From Lasiosphaeria ovina (Eukaryota > Ascomycota > Sordariomycetes > Sordariales > Lasiosphaeriaceae): DNA of 64,000 nt. How positions within the stretch are numbered: position 1 is the stretch's first letter; the number at the start of each line of letters is the position of its first letter. Where the stretch lies: assembly GCA_033439765.1 (NCBI GenBank), contig JAULSN010000009.1, forward strand, positions 868,001 to 932,000, given 5' to 3'. The notes under the pieces are model-generated. The model did no database searches and had not been told where the DNA came from. It saw only the letters and a list, made by a program, of their open reading frames with translations. Made by a program: the position numbers and the translations under genes. Positions 8,990 to 21,385 of this stretch are shown here, in pieces.

Positions 8990-10521
8990 GACTGCGACCA
9001 AAAGACAACACCAAGCGAGTCTTTTCCGCCACTGGCTATTCTACAGGCTCGGCTGCATACGACCGAACAGCGACATTGGCCTTCCGTAAATGAAATGCCA
9101 TCAACCTCGAAGATTCTGGTCAACAACCAACTCTCCGAACAACTCGGGTCCGGCCTGATCCCTGCTAACCTAGCCACAACTTCTCGTTGGCTTATGGAGC
9201 ATTCATTTATGAAGATCTTCAAGTCTGACGATGAGATGCCCGCCATGCCTGCCGTGAAGAGAGTCACGTACGATTAATCCCCGTATATCCAACTCAAAGC
9301 TATCTTCGAGGACGAGGGCACTATTTCTGGTGTTAACAGGCTTTCATATAGAATTGAACTATATTGAGATGCTTTTCCGGATGTTTTGGGTCATTGGTAA
9401 CAAGGAGACCACTTCGCCAGTCACAATTTCAGCCGACGTACACTTCTTCCACAGGGGAAAGATCACAAAGAAAGATATAAAATACCACCAAGTTATGCCG
9501 CTTCTGATGCACGGCTACTCGGCCAGAATCCTCGCTCTTGTCATCGCTGAACTAGTTGACCGCGGTATTATTTAAGGAGAGCTCACTGTTGATGGCGTGG
9601 AAGAAGTAATAAAAGCAGTTAATCTAGAGGATCTTGATGTCGCTTTCGACCGTATTTGGAGTACCATTTTCTTACCGCAAGGCTGGAGTGGTCGCTACGA
9701 TGACCTCGAGACCCCTAATTCTATTAATATAGAATTCAGAAGCCACTGCCGCCTCATGCAAGTAGTAGAGATACTGCTCATCATTTACGAAGTAGTCCGT
9801 AGCGGCGATTACGGCCTACTTCAGGACGCCATTCCATCCTCCCTATGCTCTTTGGAGAGGTAAGGCTTCGAACTACGGCCCCGAAATGCTGTATTTTGCG
9901 TGGATTTTACACCCCGACGTTGCCAAACAAAGCGGGTTCGCTACAGCTATTCTCAAAGGAGGTCTTATTCGCTATGTGACTGCTAGAAGCGGTTATAAAG
10001 CCATCGACATTTTGTTGGAGTATATGAATGCTTCTTACGCCTTGGACATCAAATTCAACAAGAATTCCACGCATGACGTCCATACTACCTTCTCACGCCT
10101 CGCTATAAGCGGCACGTACCTTGCAAACATTCGCAAGGCAGTGGAGAGCCAGTTCCATAGCAAGCAGAAGGGCACGCATACCGGAGGCAACGCGAAGACT
10201 AACATTATTTCCTACGCTTATAAGCTCTACCGGGACGGCATCACGAAGCGAAAACCCAACGGCACTTCCTCTCCTACTGCCTTTAATACAGAGGATATTT
10301 ACGAGCGTGGTCAGAAGATTCTGCTGGCGAAGCTGCCTGACTTCAACGCCGTAATCCTTACCCCTAAGGATACAGCCGACCAGCGGGCCCTTCCAGGCGT
10401 TGGAATTGAGGGCGAGGGAGATATTGATTGGCAGGATGAAGGCGGCCGTCTCTTTGGCGTTGAGAATGACAATTTCTGGCGTGTTGACCTTACGGGAGAG
10501 GAAGAAGAACTTTTTATATGA
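8990..10521 (+). pseudogene. DUF6589-like gene, broken
   Basis: Four segments read as one protein across frame changes: 8,990-9,277, 9,300-9,575, 9,576-9,863 (same frame after one TAA) and 9,886-10,521. Conserved-looking stretches include MHGYSARILALVIAELVDRG, GVEEVIKAVNLEDLDVAFDR, NIEFRSHCRLMQVVEILLII and SNYGPEMLYFAWILHPDVAK. The last piece (211 codons) is intact to a stop at 10,519-10,521. From memory this matches the fungal DUF6589 family, found in repeated gene families and possibly transposon-linked; its biochemical role is unknown. A one- or two-base indel near 9,850 and the TAA at about 9,573 disable it. Unlike the 22.8-42.1 kb block, decay here is by indels with normal CA/TG content. 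Confidence 0.6.
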
Positions 10522-10689
10522 ATAAAAGGGGCTGGCACGGCGTACGGGACCGCAGAAGTTAAAGGACTCATTTTTCCAGACCCCTCCTCCCGCATTAACT
10601 CTCATAAGTGCCACACATACTGCAAATTGACGCTTTCTTCTCTATTATTCTTTCCTATATACTATATATATATGCCGATCATTCCGAAG

Positions 10690-11345
10690 AGATTTATCGC
10701 TTTGTAGCCGGCGTGGCAAGAGGATTTGTTGCCTCGGCCGCCCGTTTCCGGCGGTCGTCAGGGGTTAGCTCCTTCACTTGCCTTCTTTTTCTTCCCTTTA
10801 TTCCACAACTCGTGAACCTGAGCGACTGACTCTATACTGAAGCTCACTAGCTCGCCGCCTTTATCCTCAAGATGCTCTTAGTCCTTGAACGGAAGCTCCT
10901 GTTTTCCACGGGGACCCTGGGCAAATAAACGGGCGATTCCGTGCTGAAGCTTCTGATCCATCCGCATATCGCCGACGACATCGAGCTGGCGATGTTCTTC
11001 AGGTACAAGCCCTCGTGCCTGCTTCTTACACCGCTCATGAAGCCGAGACAGCGCAAAGCCCGCCAGTGAGCCACTTATTGGTTTCTCTTGGCCCTTATCC
11101 CGGGGCACCATGACCCGGATACGGATGCGGCCCAGCGATCGATTACAGTTTTTCCCGTTGCAGCAGAGCTCCGGGTCAACTGCATGCTTTGTATTCTAGG
11201 TCAGGGTCGTCAGGCCCTTGAAGATGTTCCAGAATAAACGCCCGGAAGCAGCTGCTATTGAGCCAGTTCTTGATAACTGGCGCAAGCGTTTCTTGTGGCG
11301 AGAGGTCCCGCTTGGCCACTTCAAACGAGCCTCAAAGTCCTAGAG
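10690..11345 (-). pseudogene. Unrecognised broken gene
   Basis: On the minus strand three segments join across frame shifts. First is SPQETLAPVIKNWLNSSCFR with EHLQGPDDPDLEYKAC (about 11,345-11,190). Then comes LCCNGKNCNRSLGRIRIRVM and SGSLAGFALSRLHERCKKQA (to about 10,890). Last is a basic tail with ELTPDDRRKRAAEATNPLAT. The Cys-rich middle could bind zinc. I do not recognise the family. In-frame TAG/TAA codons and at least two shifts make it non-functional. Confidence 0.45.
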
Positions 11346-12036
11346 TCGAGTCCCTGTGAGCTCAAAACAAGGGCTTCTTCCTGCTGCTGAACTTGTTCAG
11401 CCTCAGCCCTGGCCTGCGATGTTTGACTGAGCTGGCTTCCTTGACCGGCCTGACTGGCCTAACTAGCTACATCATCCTCAGGAGGATCCCGGTCGACTAG
11501 GGTCGTGGTTCGAAGCCGGCTCGCAACGGTATATTTAGGAAGAGAGAAACAAAACCAACGGTCCAGGTTCCCTTCTCGACTTGCCAGGCAACATATTTTA
11601 TACACCACGAGCTTTGCCGGGGTTATGGTCGACGTAGTGCAGAAGGCCCTCGTACGTACAGAGCGCCGGGACCCTGTCCGCGGCCCGTCTGTTTCTCGTC
11701 TAGCTGGGCGTCGTACGCCTTACGAGCACGGCCGGCGACGCGACGGCCGGCTGCTCGCGGCCGCTAACCGACCACCTCGACAACGATAAGAACTAGAGGT
11801 AGAGACATAATAACTAATAGAGTAATAGTAAGGCAAGTTATATTTTGTGTACGGGGCTATTAGAATGCCCTACGTGTACGAGAGCGGCGAGGGCGAGGGC
11901 TGTGGGCTATATAGGCTAACTAAAACGCGTAACGGCGGGACGTCGGGACGTTTGGAAGTTCGGGATCGCAAGTCCTATTCCTATTGTAGGTGGGGAGAAA
12001 GGAACCATCGAGGTCAGCTCGCAGCTACGAGCCACC
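11346..12036. other. Junction region left of the gypsy pol
   Basis: No gene is recognised. 11,790-11,870 is locally AT-rich and poor in CA/TG, resembling a short RIP-affected transposon scrap. No long terminal repeat for the element starting at 12,037 could be matched to sequence on its right side. A gag gene was not found. Confidence 0.4.
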
Positions 12037-12357
12037 ATGTTTCCACTGAAAGGACAGCAGATCAACGTCGTCATCGACACCGAATCCACAGAATCCTACG
12101 GGACGAAGGATTACATCCTCCGACACTATCCCGACATTGAGATCATCAAAATCCCACCCTACCAGCTCCGCGGCATCGGAACGGGCCCAACCGTCACGGA
12201 GAAAGTGAACCTTCCCATCACGATGAGAGACACGGCAGGGACCTTGTACGAGACGTCGACACCAGTGTCACTTCTTGACAATCTCGCCTGCGCAATCCTC
12301 CTCGGAACGGGATTTCTCAGACCAAACCAGCTTCATATCCAATGGGGGAGAACCGGG
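12037..12357 (+). pseudogene. Gypsy aspartic protease domain
   Basis: The frame contains QQINVVIDTESTESYGTKDY, where a retroviral-type aspartic protease should have D-T/S-G. Here the triad reads DTE, so the flap-supporting glycine is lost. Later LLDNLACAILLGTGFL resembles the ILLGxxWL second motif. The frame is lost at about 12,360 and continues (12,362-12,880) in other frames with protein-like sequence leading to RT. Confidence 0.7.
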
Positions 12358-12889
12358 ATTCCCAAATGTGATCAGGATTGCAGCAACTGGAAGAAAGATC
12401 CAGGCCAGGTCCACCATGCCAATCGCCAAGTCGGCGCGAATCCGAGCTACGCAGACAACAACTGTTCTGCCAGGCGAAGGAAGAGCCATTCCAATTTCAC
12501 ATCGCAATCTGCCACCCACAGCCCACGGATACCTCGTTTTGCCAACGACGTTCTCAGACCCTCGACATCTTGCCCACGGACAAGTCCCACACTCTATCAT
12601 TTCCGACAAACAGGACTGGATGCCTTTCGCCAACCTCGGCGACGTGCCCATCACAGTCGAGTAAGGACAGATCCTAGCAACGATACACTACGTCGAGACA
12701 GCTCCGAGCATCGAGTTATGGTTCGCCAATCGCGACGAGGCAATCCCACTGTCAGATCTGCTTCCAGACATAGATCTGGACGACACGGAACCAACAGATT
12801 GCTACCCTGTCGGCTATCCTTTCCATCTCCTAGCTTACAAGGAGCTAGATTTCGACGTCGGTGAAGCAGACATCTCATAACACTGGGAC

Positions 12890-13545
12890 GAGGGCACCCG
12901 GCAGCGAATACGCGACGTCATTTCGAAACACGGCCGAGTCTTTCGACCCGAGATCGGAAAATTCGACGACGGAATCGAGATGCCCATTCCATTCCTGCCA
13001 GACGCGAATCTCGACAATCTCAACCAACGACCGTACAACATGTCATTCCGAGACCGCAAGGAAATGAACGCCATCCTGGATCCCCTCAGACTGGCGGGAG
13101 TCGGAAGGAGTCCCGTTGGGAGAACCATGTCCAGTGGCATCACCAGCTTTCGTTATGTGGCAAAACGGCAAGCCCCGAGTCGTGGTCGACATGCGAAAAG
13201 TGAATGACAAGACAGTCAAGGATGCATACACCCTACCTCGACAGGATGATATCCTCGCAGCAATGCACGGGTCACTGGTGTTCACTGCCCTCGACATCAC
13301 CAAAGGATTTTTCCAACAACCGATTCGCCCGGAGGACCGATGGAAAACATCTTTTGTCACTCCACATCGAGGACACGAACGCTTGACGGTCAGCACAATG
13401 GGTCTCGCGACCTCCCTAGCCTTCTTCCAACACCGCATGGAGAAGCTGTTCCGCGAATACCTCTGGAAATTCGTCGTGGTCTACATCGATGACACAATTG
13501 TATACAGCAAAACGATAGACGATCACAGACGCGATCCTAGGCGTC
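12890..13545 (+). pseudogene. Gypsy reverse transcriptase domain
   Basis: From 13,116 one frame gives PAFVMWQNGKPRVVVDMRKV, LDITKGFFQQPIRPEDRWKT and, at 13,482-13,493, the catalytic YIDD in VVYIDDTIVYS. Both downstream catalytic aspartates and the LDI motif Asp are intact. The N-terminal approach region (12,890-13,115) is in another frame. After 13,545 the thumb/connection continues out of frame (MPENLVDLESGLGLMGYYRS from 13,686). Confidence 0.9.
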
Positions 13546-13989
13546 TTTGAGAGATCTGGATGCACCTTGTCCATCAAAAAGTGCCACTTTGCCAGCTCCG
13601 GGACTGAAGGCGCTTGGACATTGGGTGTCACGGCTTGGACTTGGCACCCTCTCGGGGAAGACCGCAGCAATTCGGGGAACTCAAGATGCCCGAAAACTTG
13701 GTGGATTTGGAGTCGGGACTGGGCCTGATGGGATACTACAGAAGCTTCGTCGCCAACTATTCCATCATCGCGGAACCACTCACTCGCATCAAGGCCTTGG
13801 GATTCCGGCACGCTCCACCTAAGAACTTCGAACGTCTGCGACATGCTCGAAACGCCCAATTCCTTCTCCTTATAGCAGAATCGGACCTGAAGGAGAAACA
13901 AGAGAAGCTCTCGGAGGACAAGTGGCAAGAATGGAAGAATAAAGAGATGGAGACAAGAGCTTAGCTGTGGGAGAAAGCAAAAAGAGCAT

Positions 13990-14496
13990 GGGATACTCTG
14001 AAGGCGAAATTGTGTGTAGCGGTGGAGCTGCCATTCCCTGACTACGACAAACCCTTCACCCTCTACGTCGACGGAAGCAAGCGTGGATTTGGGGCGGGAT
14101 TGCACCAGATGCGACCGGAGAGGGACCAGTCGACCGATCCTGTTCATCTCCAAGACCCTCACCGGAGCGGAGAAGAACTACGCGGCAACGGAACTCGAAA
14201 CCGCCGCTCTGGTATGGGCATTGAAGAAGCTGGTGCACTACCTCGACCACAGCTCTATCCACGTTGTCACGGATCACACCGCGGTACGGGATGCTTTCAT
14301 CAACGACGACATCCACAAGGGAAAGATGCGACTCGTGTCTCAGAGACTGTTCCTGGCCAAATACCGCGACAAGATCACTCTCCAACACGGACCAGGAAAG
14401 ACGCACACCAATGCGGACGCGCTGTCGCGACTCCCGAGAGACGAGGAAAGAAAACATACCTTTATGGTCATAAGAGCAAGGGCGAAGAAGCATTAG
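13990..14496 (+). pseudogene. Gypsy RNase H domain
   Basis: KPFTLYVDGSKRGFGAGL carries the first Asp. After a frame change, YAATELETAALVWALKKLVH carries the Glu, HVVTDHTAVRDAF the second Asp, and HTNADALSRLPR the final Asp region. Catalytic residues are therefore visible, but the domain is split by a frameshift near 14,095. Confidence 0.85.
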
Positions 14497-14859
14497 ACAA
14501 GCGAAGGACTGTGCCCGAAAGATCAACCCCAGAGCACTTCCAAGGCTCCGGAAGCGGGAATCACGGAAACAGGAAAAAAGACAACGAGAACAGATGATTG
14601 ACGACACCGGGAATCCCAGCCGGCCGCAGAACTGGCGCCACCGTCCACATCGAAAGCTCTTTTGGTCGTTGACGACTCCGATGGATTGTTGACTACCTCC
14701 CTCGACACCTCGGGAGACCTCTTCCAGGCAGTGATTCAGGCCTTTCCGGACGATCATTCACTGAAATCGGTATACCAGAACCTGTTGGATCGGACGATCA
14801 GCCAATCCGGAGAGGACCAACCTTCGCACGCATCTTTCTCTCTCGACACAAACACCAAG

Positions 14860-15640
14860 GCCCTGTACTTTGACGACGGAACCTGCCGTCGCCTCGCCGT
14901 TCCCACAAAGCTCTCAGCACGATTCTTCGAACTAGCTCACGACAAGAGATCGCACGTCGGGATCAATCGGACCTATCAGTTTCTCCGACCACACATCTAC
15001 ATGCCCAACATGAGGGCCCAACATGAGGACTGCCATCCAGAAGTATATCGCGGTTTGCAGTCATTGCGGCCCCGCGCTGAAAGCCCGGCAAAAACCATAC
15101 GGTGACCTTCAACCCATTCCTACATCGACGCAACCATTGGCAACGCTCTGCTTGGACTTTGTGGTCGGTCTCCCGATCGGCTCCGCAGGAAACGACTGCG
15201 TCCTAGTCATCACCTGCAAAACCACGAAATTCGTCAAAACGATGGTGGGCCAAGCGACATTCGGGAGCGAAGAATGGGCAAGATTGTACCTGACACATGT
15301 CTACGCCGACTGGGGACTCCCGGACACCTTCATCAGTGACCAGGACTCCAAGTTCATCAAGGGCTTCTGGGTAACGATGTGCGATGCAGCTGGAATTGAG
15401 ATGGCATTCTCAGCGGCGGCACATCACCCCAGCGCGAACGGACAGGCAGAACGATCGGTGCAGACATTGGGAGCGGCAATGATGATCGCCATGGGAGCAA
15501 AACTTAATCCGGACTCGTGGGAAAAGCATTTACCACACATAGTCCACGTCCTCAACACGTCCTGGTCAGCCTCCACGAAACAGGTCCCATACGAAATTTC
15601 TCTTCGGACGTGCACCCAAGCATTTCCTCTCTCCAACTAC
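14860..15640 (+). pseudogene. Gypsy integrase domain
   Basis: The zinc-binding region reads HDKRSHVGINRTYQFL then, after a frame change near 15,025, CSHCGPALKARQKP (H-H-C-C). The catalytic core has LCLDFVVGLPIG (first Asp), DTFISDQDSKFIKGFW (second Asp) and SANGQAERSVQTLGAA (Glu), so the D,D,E triad is preserved. The rest to 15,640 matches the usual core end (WSASTKQVPYEIS). Confidence 0.9.
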
Positions 15641-16013
15641 AACTACAGAAAACGATGCAGATTCCGCCAGAGACGTTCTTCGACAGGAGGCATGGGATGC
15701 GCTTCTACTCGCACAAGCCAGGATGAAGACATATCACGACAAGAAGCACCGCAAGCCACCAGCGTTGGAGAAGGATGACTACGTCTACGTCAGGTTGGCG
15801 AACCGGGTCACAGGGGGTATCACCTTAACAACCAGACCAAGCTTTCCTTTCGATCAGCAGGACCATTCCGCATCATGGAGAAGATCGATGCTCTCAAGTT
15901 CAAGCTCGACTTGCCGGAATACCTCATGTGGAACCCTGAGATCTCCATCGAACACCTCGAGCCAGTGGTGGGAGACAGCTGGGAAGCAGTCGAGACCCGA
16001 GCCAGGCCCCTTG

Positions 16014-16238
16014 CGGGGAGAGGACGGAGTTCTCCGATACATCATGGAGAAGATCGTCGACCACAAGATCATGACACGGTCAGACAATGGGAAGAAAGCG
16101 ACGCACTACCGCGTCAAATGGTGGAGCTACCCAGACAAGGACAATACGTGGGAACCTCACTCCCAGCTGTTCGAGGACCGTCCGGCGGACGTCACAGCGT
16201 ATCGCAAACAGCACGGTCTCCCTCACAGTCGTGCATGA
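16014..16238 (+). pseudogene. Chromodomain at the end of gypsy pol
   Basis: VLRYIMEKIVDHKI, THYRVKWWSYPDKDNTWEP and HSQLFEDRPADVTAYRKQHG form a chromodomain with its aromatic cage positions (Y, W, W). Such domains on chromovirus integrases direct insertion to methylated-histone chromatin. It ends at the TGA at 16,236-16,238. Confidence 0.9.
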
Positions 16239-16314
16239 CTCGACACATCATCACGACAAAACGTCCCGTTGGCGCAGGACGTAGAAGCAGGTACCAACAC
16301 CGGGTGCAACACGA

Positions 16315-16949
16315 TGGATCCCAAGGCGAAGGCAACAATTGCCAAAGGGATGAAGGACACCATTCTTGCATCCAGCTCCAACGCCATCCTCACTCCCAAG
16401 GCCAAGCAACTCGACAAGCACAAGGCAACCGACAACTCCAAGGAGGCCGATGAGTTCTATCCGAAGGTCTTCCCCAGGGGACACTTCCTATGCCCCGACG
16501 GTCTGCCGGGAAACAGCCATCTCGTGCATGTCATCTGCCAGTCGATCCTTCTCCAGTACAGTCACGACGTGTACAGCAACATCGACTGGGAGCTCAAGCA
16601 CCAGTGGGGAGTCGGCCCAACCCTAACCGTTCTCGAGAACATCATCGAGCAACTTGATGCCAACTACCGCGTCATCATCTGGGGAGAGAGGACGCAGCGC
16701 GAACTCTACAAGTTTGGCGGCGACAAGAAGTCTCCCAATGACAAGCCAGCGATCCGCGTGTTCATAGCCGATCGCTTCGACTCGATTTCGTCCTCCCTCG
16801 GCGTGCAAAAGGATTCCCTGATCACCATGGGCCTGAGCCGGGACCCATGCACGATAATCGGAGGCATGGAGCAGATTCCGAATGCGTTCACAGACATCGG
16901 AGACAGCAAGGCGGGAGGAAAACAAAAGCCCAAATGGGAGGCAGCCTAA
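16315..16949 (+). pseudogene. N-terminal segment of the helicase-like gene
   Basis: A 211-codon frame from the favoured ATG, ending at a TAA at 16,947-16,949 where homologous-looking sequence continues in other frames. It includes FPRGHFLCPDGLPGNSHLVH and KPAIRVFIADRFDSISSSLG. There is no recognised domain. It is listed separately because it could be an independent gene if the helicase link is wrong. Confidence 0.45.
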
Positions 16950-17921
16950 GCCGAAGCAATCAAGCCCGAAGTCATCTAACAGACATCCTTCGTCACTCCC
17001 ACCAACCCCTTTCACGACAGGCCGGGAGACAACGGAGAACTCCGACATTTGGAACATCATCATCGACTAGTACCCGGACACAGGTCACGCCACATACGTC
17101 GTCACACCTACGACCATCTTTGAAGCAGCTGTTCAGGCCCTTGACAACTTGGACAAACAATGCACTGCAACGGAAATCGAGGACACCATGACGTCGCACT
17201 GGCACGCCCCTCTGACTTTGACCTCCCCCCTTCTACTTGCCAAGGCACTTTCGACGATGTTCCGAAAGATGCCTGACAAGCCGGAAAAAAAGATTGACTC
17301 CGATGACAACCGCAAGGGAAGTCAATGATCAAGATCAGAACAAGAAGGACGAGCGCCTGATCTGCCACCTCATCACCGTCCACGAGGGACATGAAGCAAC
17401 GATGCTTAAAGGAGACCCAGTCGCAGGTGACGGGGACATTCCGCTGGCAACCATCATTCTCTGGCTCAGTCGGACGACACCTTCGCGTATATCACGTATC
17501 CCGAGGAGATGACCCGCATTGAGGAAGGAAAAGACGGACAGACGGAGGAAACCGAGCTTGCTTTCTTCGGGAACCAGATTGTCCCAAAGTCCTGGCTGCA
17601 AGAGGAAGAGGTGATGCTCATATTCGGCGAAGGCGGACAAATCGCAGACGACATGCGAGGCAAGCAGTCGGCGTCAGTTCCCATATTCGAGGCGATCAAG
17701 CAGGAAGAGGGACATCAACTGCTCGCAGCCTACAATGATTCCGAGCTGCAAGCCCTGCAGCGGCTCGACATCGATGGTATCCGCACCCCCAACTCGATTG
17801 TGACGTCTCCTGGTTCGGACCAGCAACGATTCGTGTCGCCCTCACAGCAATTCACGCCACCCAGAAAACAGTCTTTGCGAATCTCACCATTCCGCTTCAT
17901 CAACTTGTCGCGCCCCCTCGC

Positions 17922-18548
17922 ATGATGAGAAAGGACATCGAGGACAAGAACGAACTTTCTCACGCGTGGCCTTGCATGCCCACTACGACGGCCTCAAACG
18001 TCGTGATCATCACTTTCGCCGCGAAAGCCAATGCCATGTCATTCAAGATTGGAGAAGAGGGCATGCGACATATTCGGAACGTCAATGGCCAACACGGTGA
18101 TCGCATCTCGTTGGAGACAGCGGCGAAGGCATCCGTCAAGCATGACATGACGAAGCCGACGATATTCACCATCTTCGCTGAGGCAAACGCCATCACGGAC
18201 GCGTTGTTCCAGCAACTTGAGAACGCGTACCACAACAGCGAGATGATGCTAGACTGGTCCGCTCCGTTCTTCAAGGGATCCAGCCGAGCAGAACTGGTGA
18301 ACATCGCGCAGTTCTCCGACCCAGCGGACATCTCAACCGGTCTGCAGATCCAGCAACCTACAACGAATGTATTCGTCGACAGGCAGCACATGGCAGTGAG
18401 CCTCGCAGGCGGACCCATCTGGGAGCATCGGTACAACCTCACCCAGACCGAACAAATGGAAGCCCTCATGCTCGACGCAGTCGCCCCCCCCCCCCCCGGC
18501 CAGGCACGTACGTCGACGGAAAACCCACGCAGTTCGCAATGGCGATAA
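17922..18548 (+). pseudogene. Middle segment of the helicase-like gene
   Basis: A 208-codon frame, slightly overlapping the preceding frame (17,509-17,925) in a different register. It contains IFAEANAITDALFQQLENAY and WEHRYNLTQTEQMEALMLDA, and ends near a run of 14 C (18,484-18,497) coding for prolines, a likely slippage site at which the frame changes. No domain recognised. Confidence 0.4.
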
Positions 18549-20094
18549 TCGACAAGCAAAACATCTCTTCGACTACGAGGCCTAACCTACCCCGAGTAGG
18601 CGACCGAGTCAAGCTCCTGGTGCACGTCAAGACTAGATCGGTCCAGATCGACGAAAACAGGTTCTCACGCGACGAGAAAGATCGAATGGTTCAGGAAGTA
18701 CATCCGCGAAGTATGCCGAGACACGACCCGCAATCTCGGCAAAGCCGTAAGGGATCCCGTAGCAGCTACCCGTGTCTGGACGACAATTATGATGCAGAAG
18801 CTGGCGCAGATCTTAGTCAACAATGACTACGACGATCAAGTCCACTGGAACGACGCCGTCCGGTAGGCCCGATATCTCGAGTGAGACATGCCTGTCAAGG
18901 CAGAAGTCGACCGGGAAGGCACGGAGATCCGACCGGAGCACAAGGGGGAGACAAAGGAAGAAGCAGAAGCACGACGCGACGAATGGGTCGTCGAAAACTT
19001 TCACTGCCTCGTATCCCGAACTCAGGGACACGGACGAGGAGGTCTGCGAATGGCGTGGAGAAGTGGTTCCGGTGTCACCGAATTTCGCGCAGTGGCGCAA
19101 CTTCAAGTGATCGTAAATGTCCCACGTCAGGCCAATTGGCCTACATCCATGGGAGAGGTGCCCTTCGTGGAAGTGCAGATCCCAGCCATCGACTTCAACG
19201 TCGCAAAAAAGTTGCGCGACACGCCCGGCAATGCCCTGTTCCAGGTCCAGATCAAGCGGATTGACAGCACCCGTCACCATTAAAGAGCAGGTTCGAGCGA
19301 TCAATGACTTCGCCAGCGCCAAGCCAAAGAACCCAGCCATGGCAGACTGGTGGGTCAACTTCTCAGGACTGGTGGGTCAACTTCTCAGGACCGGCGGACA
19401 ACCACCCAGTCACGAAGATGTTTCCCGCCATCAATGCAATTCGACACCTGATCCTGCAAGACCATCCAGGATTCACATATCCACGCACGACGCCGTTGCA
19501 GAGACTATACAACGCCGCACGGACGATGGATAGACACAAGAAACGTGTCTTGACGACCTGCGACGATCTCCCGTTCGGGATCAAGGTCGTACATGGCAGC
19601 CCGGGATGCGGCAAGTCGATGCTTGCCATCTTCATCGGAGCGGTCCTGCGTCTGGACAAAGATGACTACGACTGGAGTAAGCGCATGGTGACACCAGCTC
19701 CCGAAAAAATTGTCACCCTCGACCTATGGACTACGGAACTCGAAAAGGGGGGCTTTGAAGTTTCCCACATGGCCTGCAGAAGATCGACCAGCATAGCGAG
19801 AGGAACGAAGCAGTCAGGACGACAAGAACCCGTTTGGAGAGACACGCGATCAAGTCGAGGACCGAAGGGCCAAGGAGAAAGAGTCCAGGAGGCAGAAGGA
19901 CAACGAGGAAGAACAGGACACTCAGTTCGACAACGTCGACGAACAAGTCTCCGACAGTGATCTCCAATCCTTCGGCATGACAGGCACAGATGCGAACCAG
20001 CCCTTTGACATGACGGACAACCAAGCCTGCCAGTTTGACGACGCTGGAAGCCAATCCCCGGATTGGGACTCCCATTCCCTTGCCACGGGAGAGA

Positions 20095-20300
20095 TCAGAA
20101 CACAGTCCAGCCTTTCACGACGGCGGACCACGAGACAGTTCAGCATCCCGCAACGGCGGACACAGCTCAGCCTCACACCACGGCGAACCAGGACACGGTT
20201 CAGCCTTACACAACGGCAGACACAGTTCAGCCTTCCACCACAGCGAACCCAGACACGGTTCACCCTCCCACAACGGCAGACCCAGTTCAGATTCCCGACG
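20095..20300 (+). repeat. Imperfect tandem repeat coding TVQP-TTAD units
   Basis: Repeated units with CAGTTCAGCC and ACAACGGCGGACAC-type halves give, in one frame, alternating TVQP and TTAD/TTAN peptides. It sits between the P-loop and the C-terminal helicase motifs, as a low-complexity insert would. Every frame is open through the repeat. Confidence 0.7.
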
Positions 20301-21385
20301 CGACGGACCTGAACACAGTCCAGCCGTCATCCGCTGCGGCCTCTCACACAGACCCAGCCGAACCCCAGACCACCTGGGAGAACAATGCAGACGACACGGG
20401 CTTCGCGACTTCCTCACAGGAAAACGAACCCCCACTTATCACAACACACCAGAAGGAACGAGTCCCGAACCTGAAGAAGCGAGTCTGCGTGTACGTCGCA
20501 GAGCAAAATCAGCAGGGACATGAACTCGCCGAAGAGATCATCTCGTTCCACGTCAATATCGGACTCACTCCCAGGCACCTGATGGAGAAAGATGTCAACT
20601 CTGCCGCGAAGGTGTACGGTAAGATCTAGACGGATAGCCGTTTCACCATGGCTAAGCACATCATCGAGATGCGATCGACGAACTTCAGGGTCTATCAGGA
20701 GAACATCAACCCTCTCGGAGAAGCCTTCGACCCCGCCAAGAAGCTGGTTGCGGAGGAGACCGATATTTGGATCGCAACCATGCCAGGCCTCGCGTGCCTG
20801 ATGAGGGACTTGGACGACCTGATCCAGCCGACAGCGGTATTCGTCGAAGGACTGGGACGATTCAAAGAAATTGACGTCCTGTCGGCCATCACATCTTGCC
20901 CGGGCGCTCTTCTTCGGTACATGTCCGGAGATCACAAGCAAAACAAACCGGTGGTGATGACGATCTCTACGCATCGCCACAAGGAACGCAAGGGAGCATA
21001 CCTCAATCCACTAGCGCCGCAAATGCAGACATACTTGATGACCCGCACGAGCTACAACGGGTTCCCCATGTCGCAGACGCTGTTCAACTGGCGCGCACGT
21101 GGTCTGACAGTGGACTATCCGTCGGCAGCGTTCTACGACGGACGGATGATCATGGCCAGAGATGTGTCGACACAAGCTGACACGTTCTCACGACTTCTTG
21201 GCAAGGATTTGGAGGAAGAAGGAGTTCCCGGGACACACCGGCTTCATCATCGTCAATGGAAAGAATCTGGAGAACGACAAGGGATGCAGCAAGGAAAACC
21301 TGCCGCACCGCCGAATCGTCCTTGACATGATCCAACGCATGCATCGCGAGCCGGTAACATAGCCCCCTCGCGCCCGGCGGCAGCA

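Larger units (their letters stand above)
12037..16238 (+). mobile_element. Ty3/gypsy (chromovirus-type) pol relic, no LTRs found
   Basis: Protease, reverse transcriptase, RNase H, integrase and a C-terminal chromodomain follow in Ty3/gypsy order over 4.2 kb. The reading frame changes at least six times. CA and TG dinucleotides are plentiful, so decay was by indels and point changes rather than RIP. I could not find flanking LTRs, a gag gene or a polypurine tract; the element is a fragment, or has been rearranged with the helicase-like gene that follows at 16,315. Confidence 0.85.
16315..21361 (+). pseudogene. SF1 (Upf1-like) helicase gene, decayed
   Basis: About 5 kb of plus-strand frames read as one large protein across several frame changes. 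The best start is ATG at 16,315 (MDPKAKATIAKG). The first 3 kb have no recognised domain. A P-loop GSPGCGKS lies at 19,595-19,618. A low-complexity TVQP/TTAD repeat region follows, then RVCVYVAEQNQQGHELAEEI. The C-terminal part has VFVEGLGRFKE (where a DEAxR-type motif II is expected), SGDHKQNKPVV (motif III) and LMTRTSYNGFPMSQTLFNWR. This order fits SF1B helicases of the Upf1/DNA2 kind, which unwind nucleic acid with ATP. Motif II has lost its DE pair and the frame is broken repeatedly. Sequence stops matching after LDMIQRMHREPV at about 21,355, so the C-terminus is truncated. The gene follows the gypsy chromodomain by 77 bp in the same direction. Confidence 0.65.

Noticed and set aside
11480..11520. 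tRNA-like GGTTCGAAGCC motif
   Set aside because: The T stem does not pair and there is no D arm; it is a chance B-box match.
13416..14757. 248- and 233-codon minus-strand frames
   Set aside because: They are antisense to the RT and RNase H domains, whose motifs are unambiguous on the plus strand.
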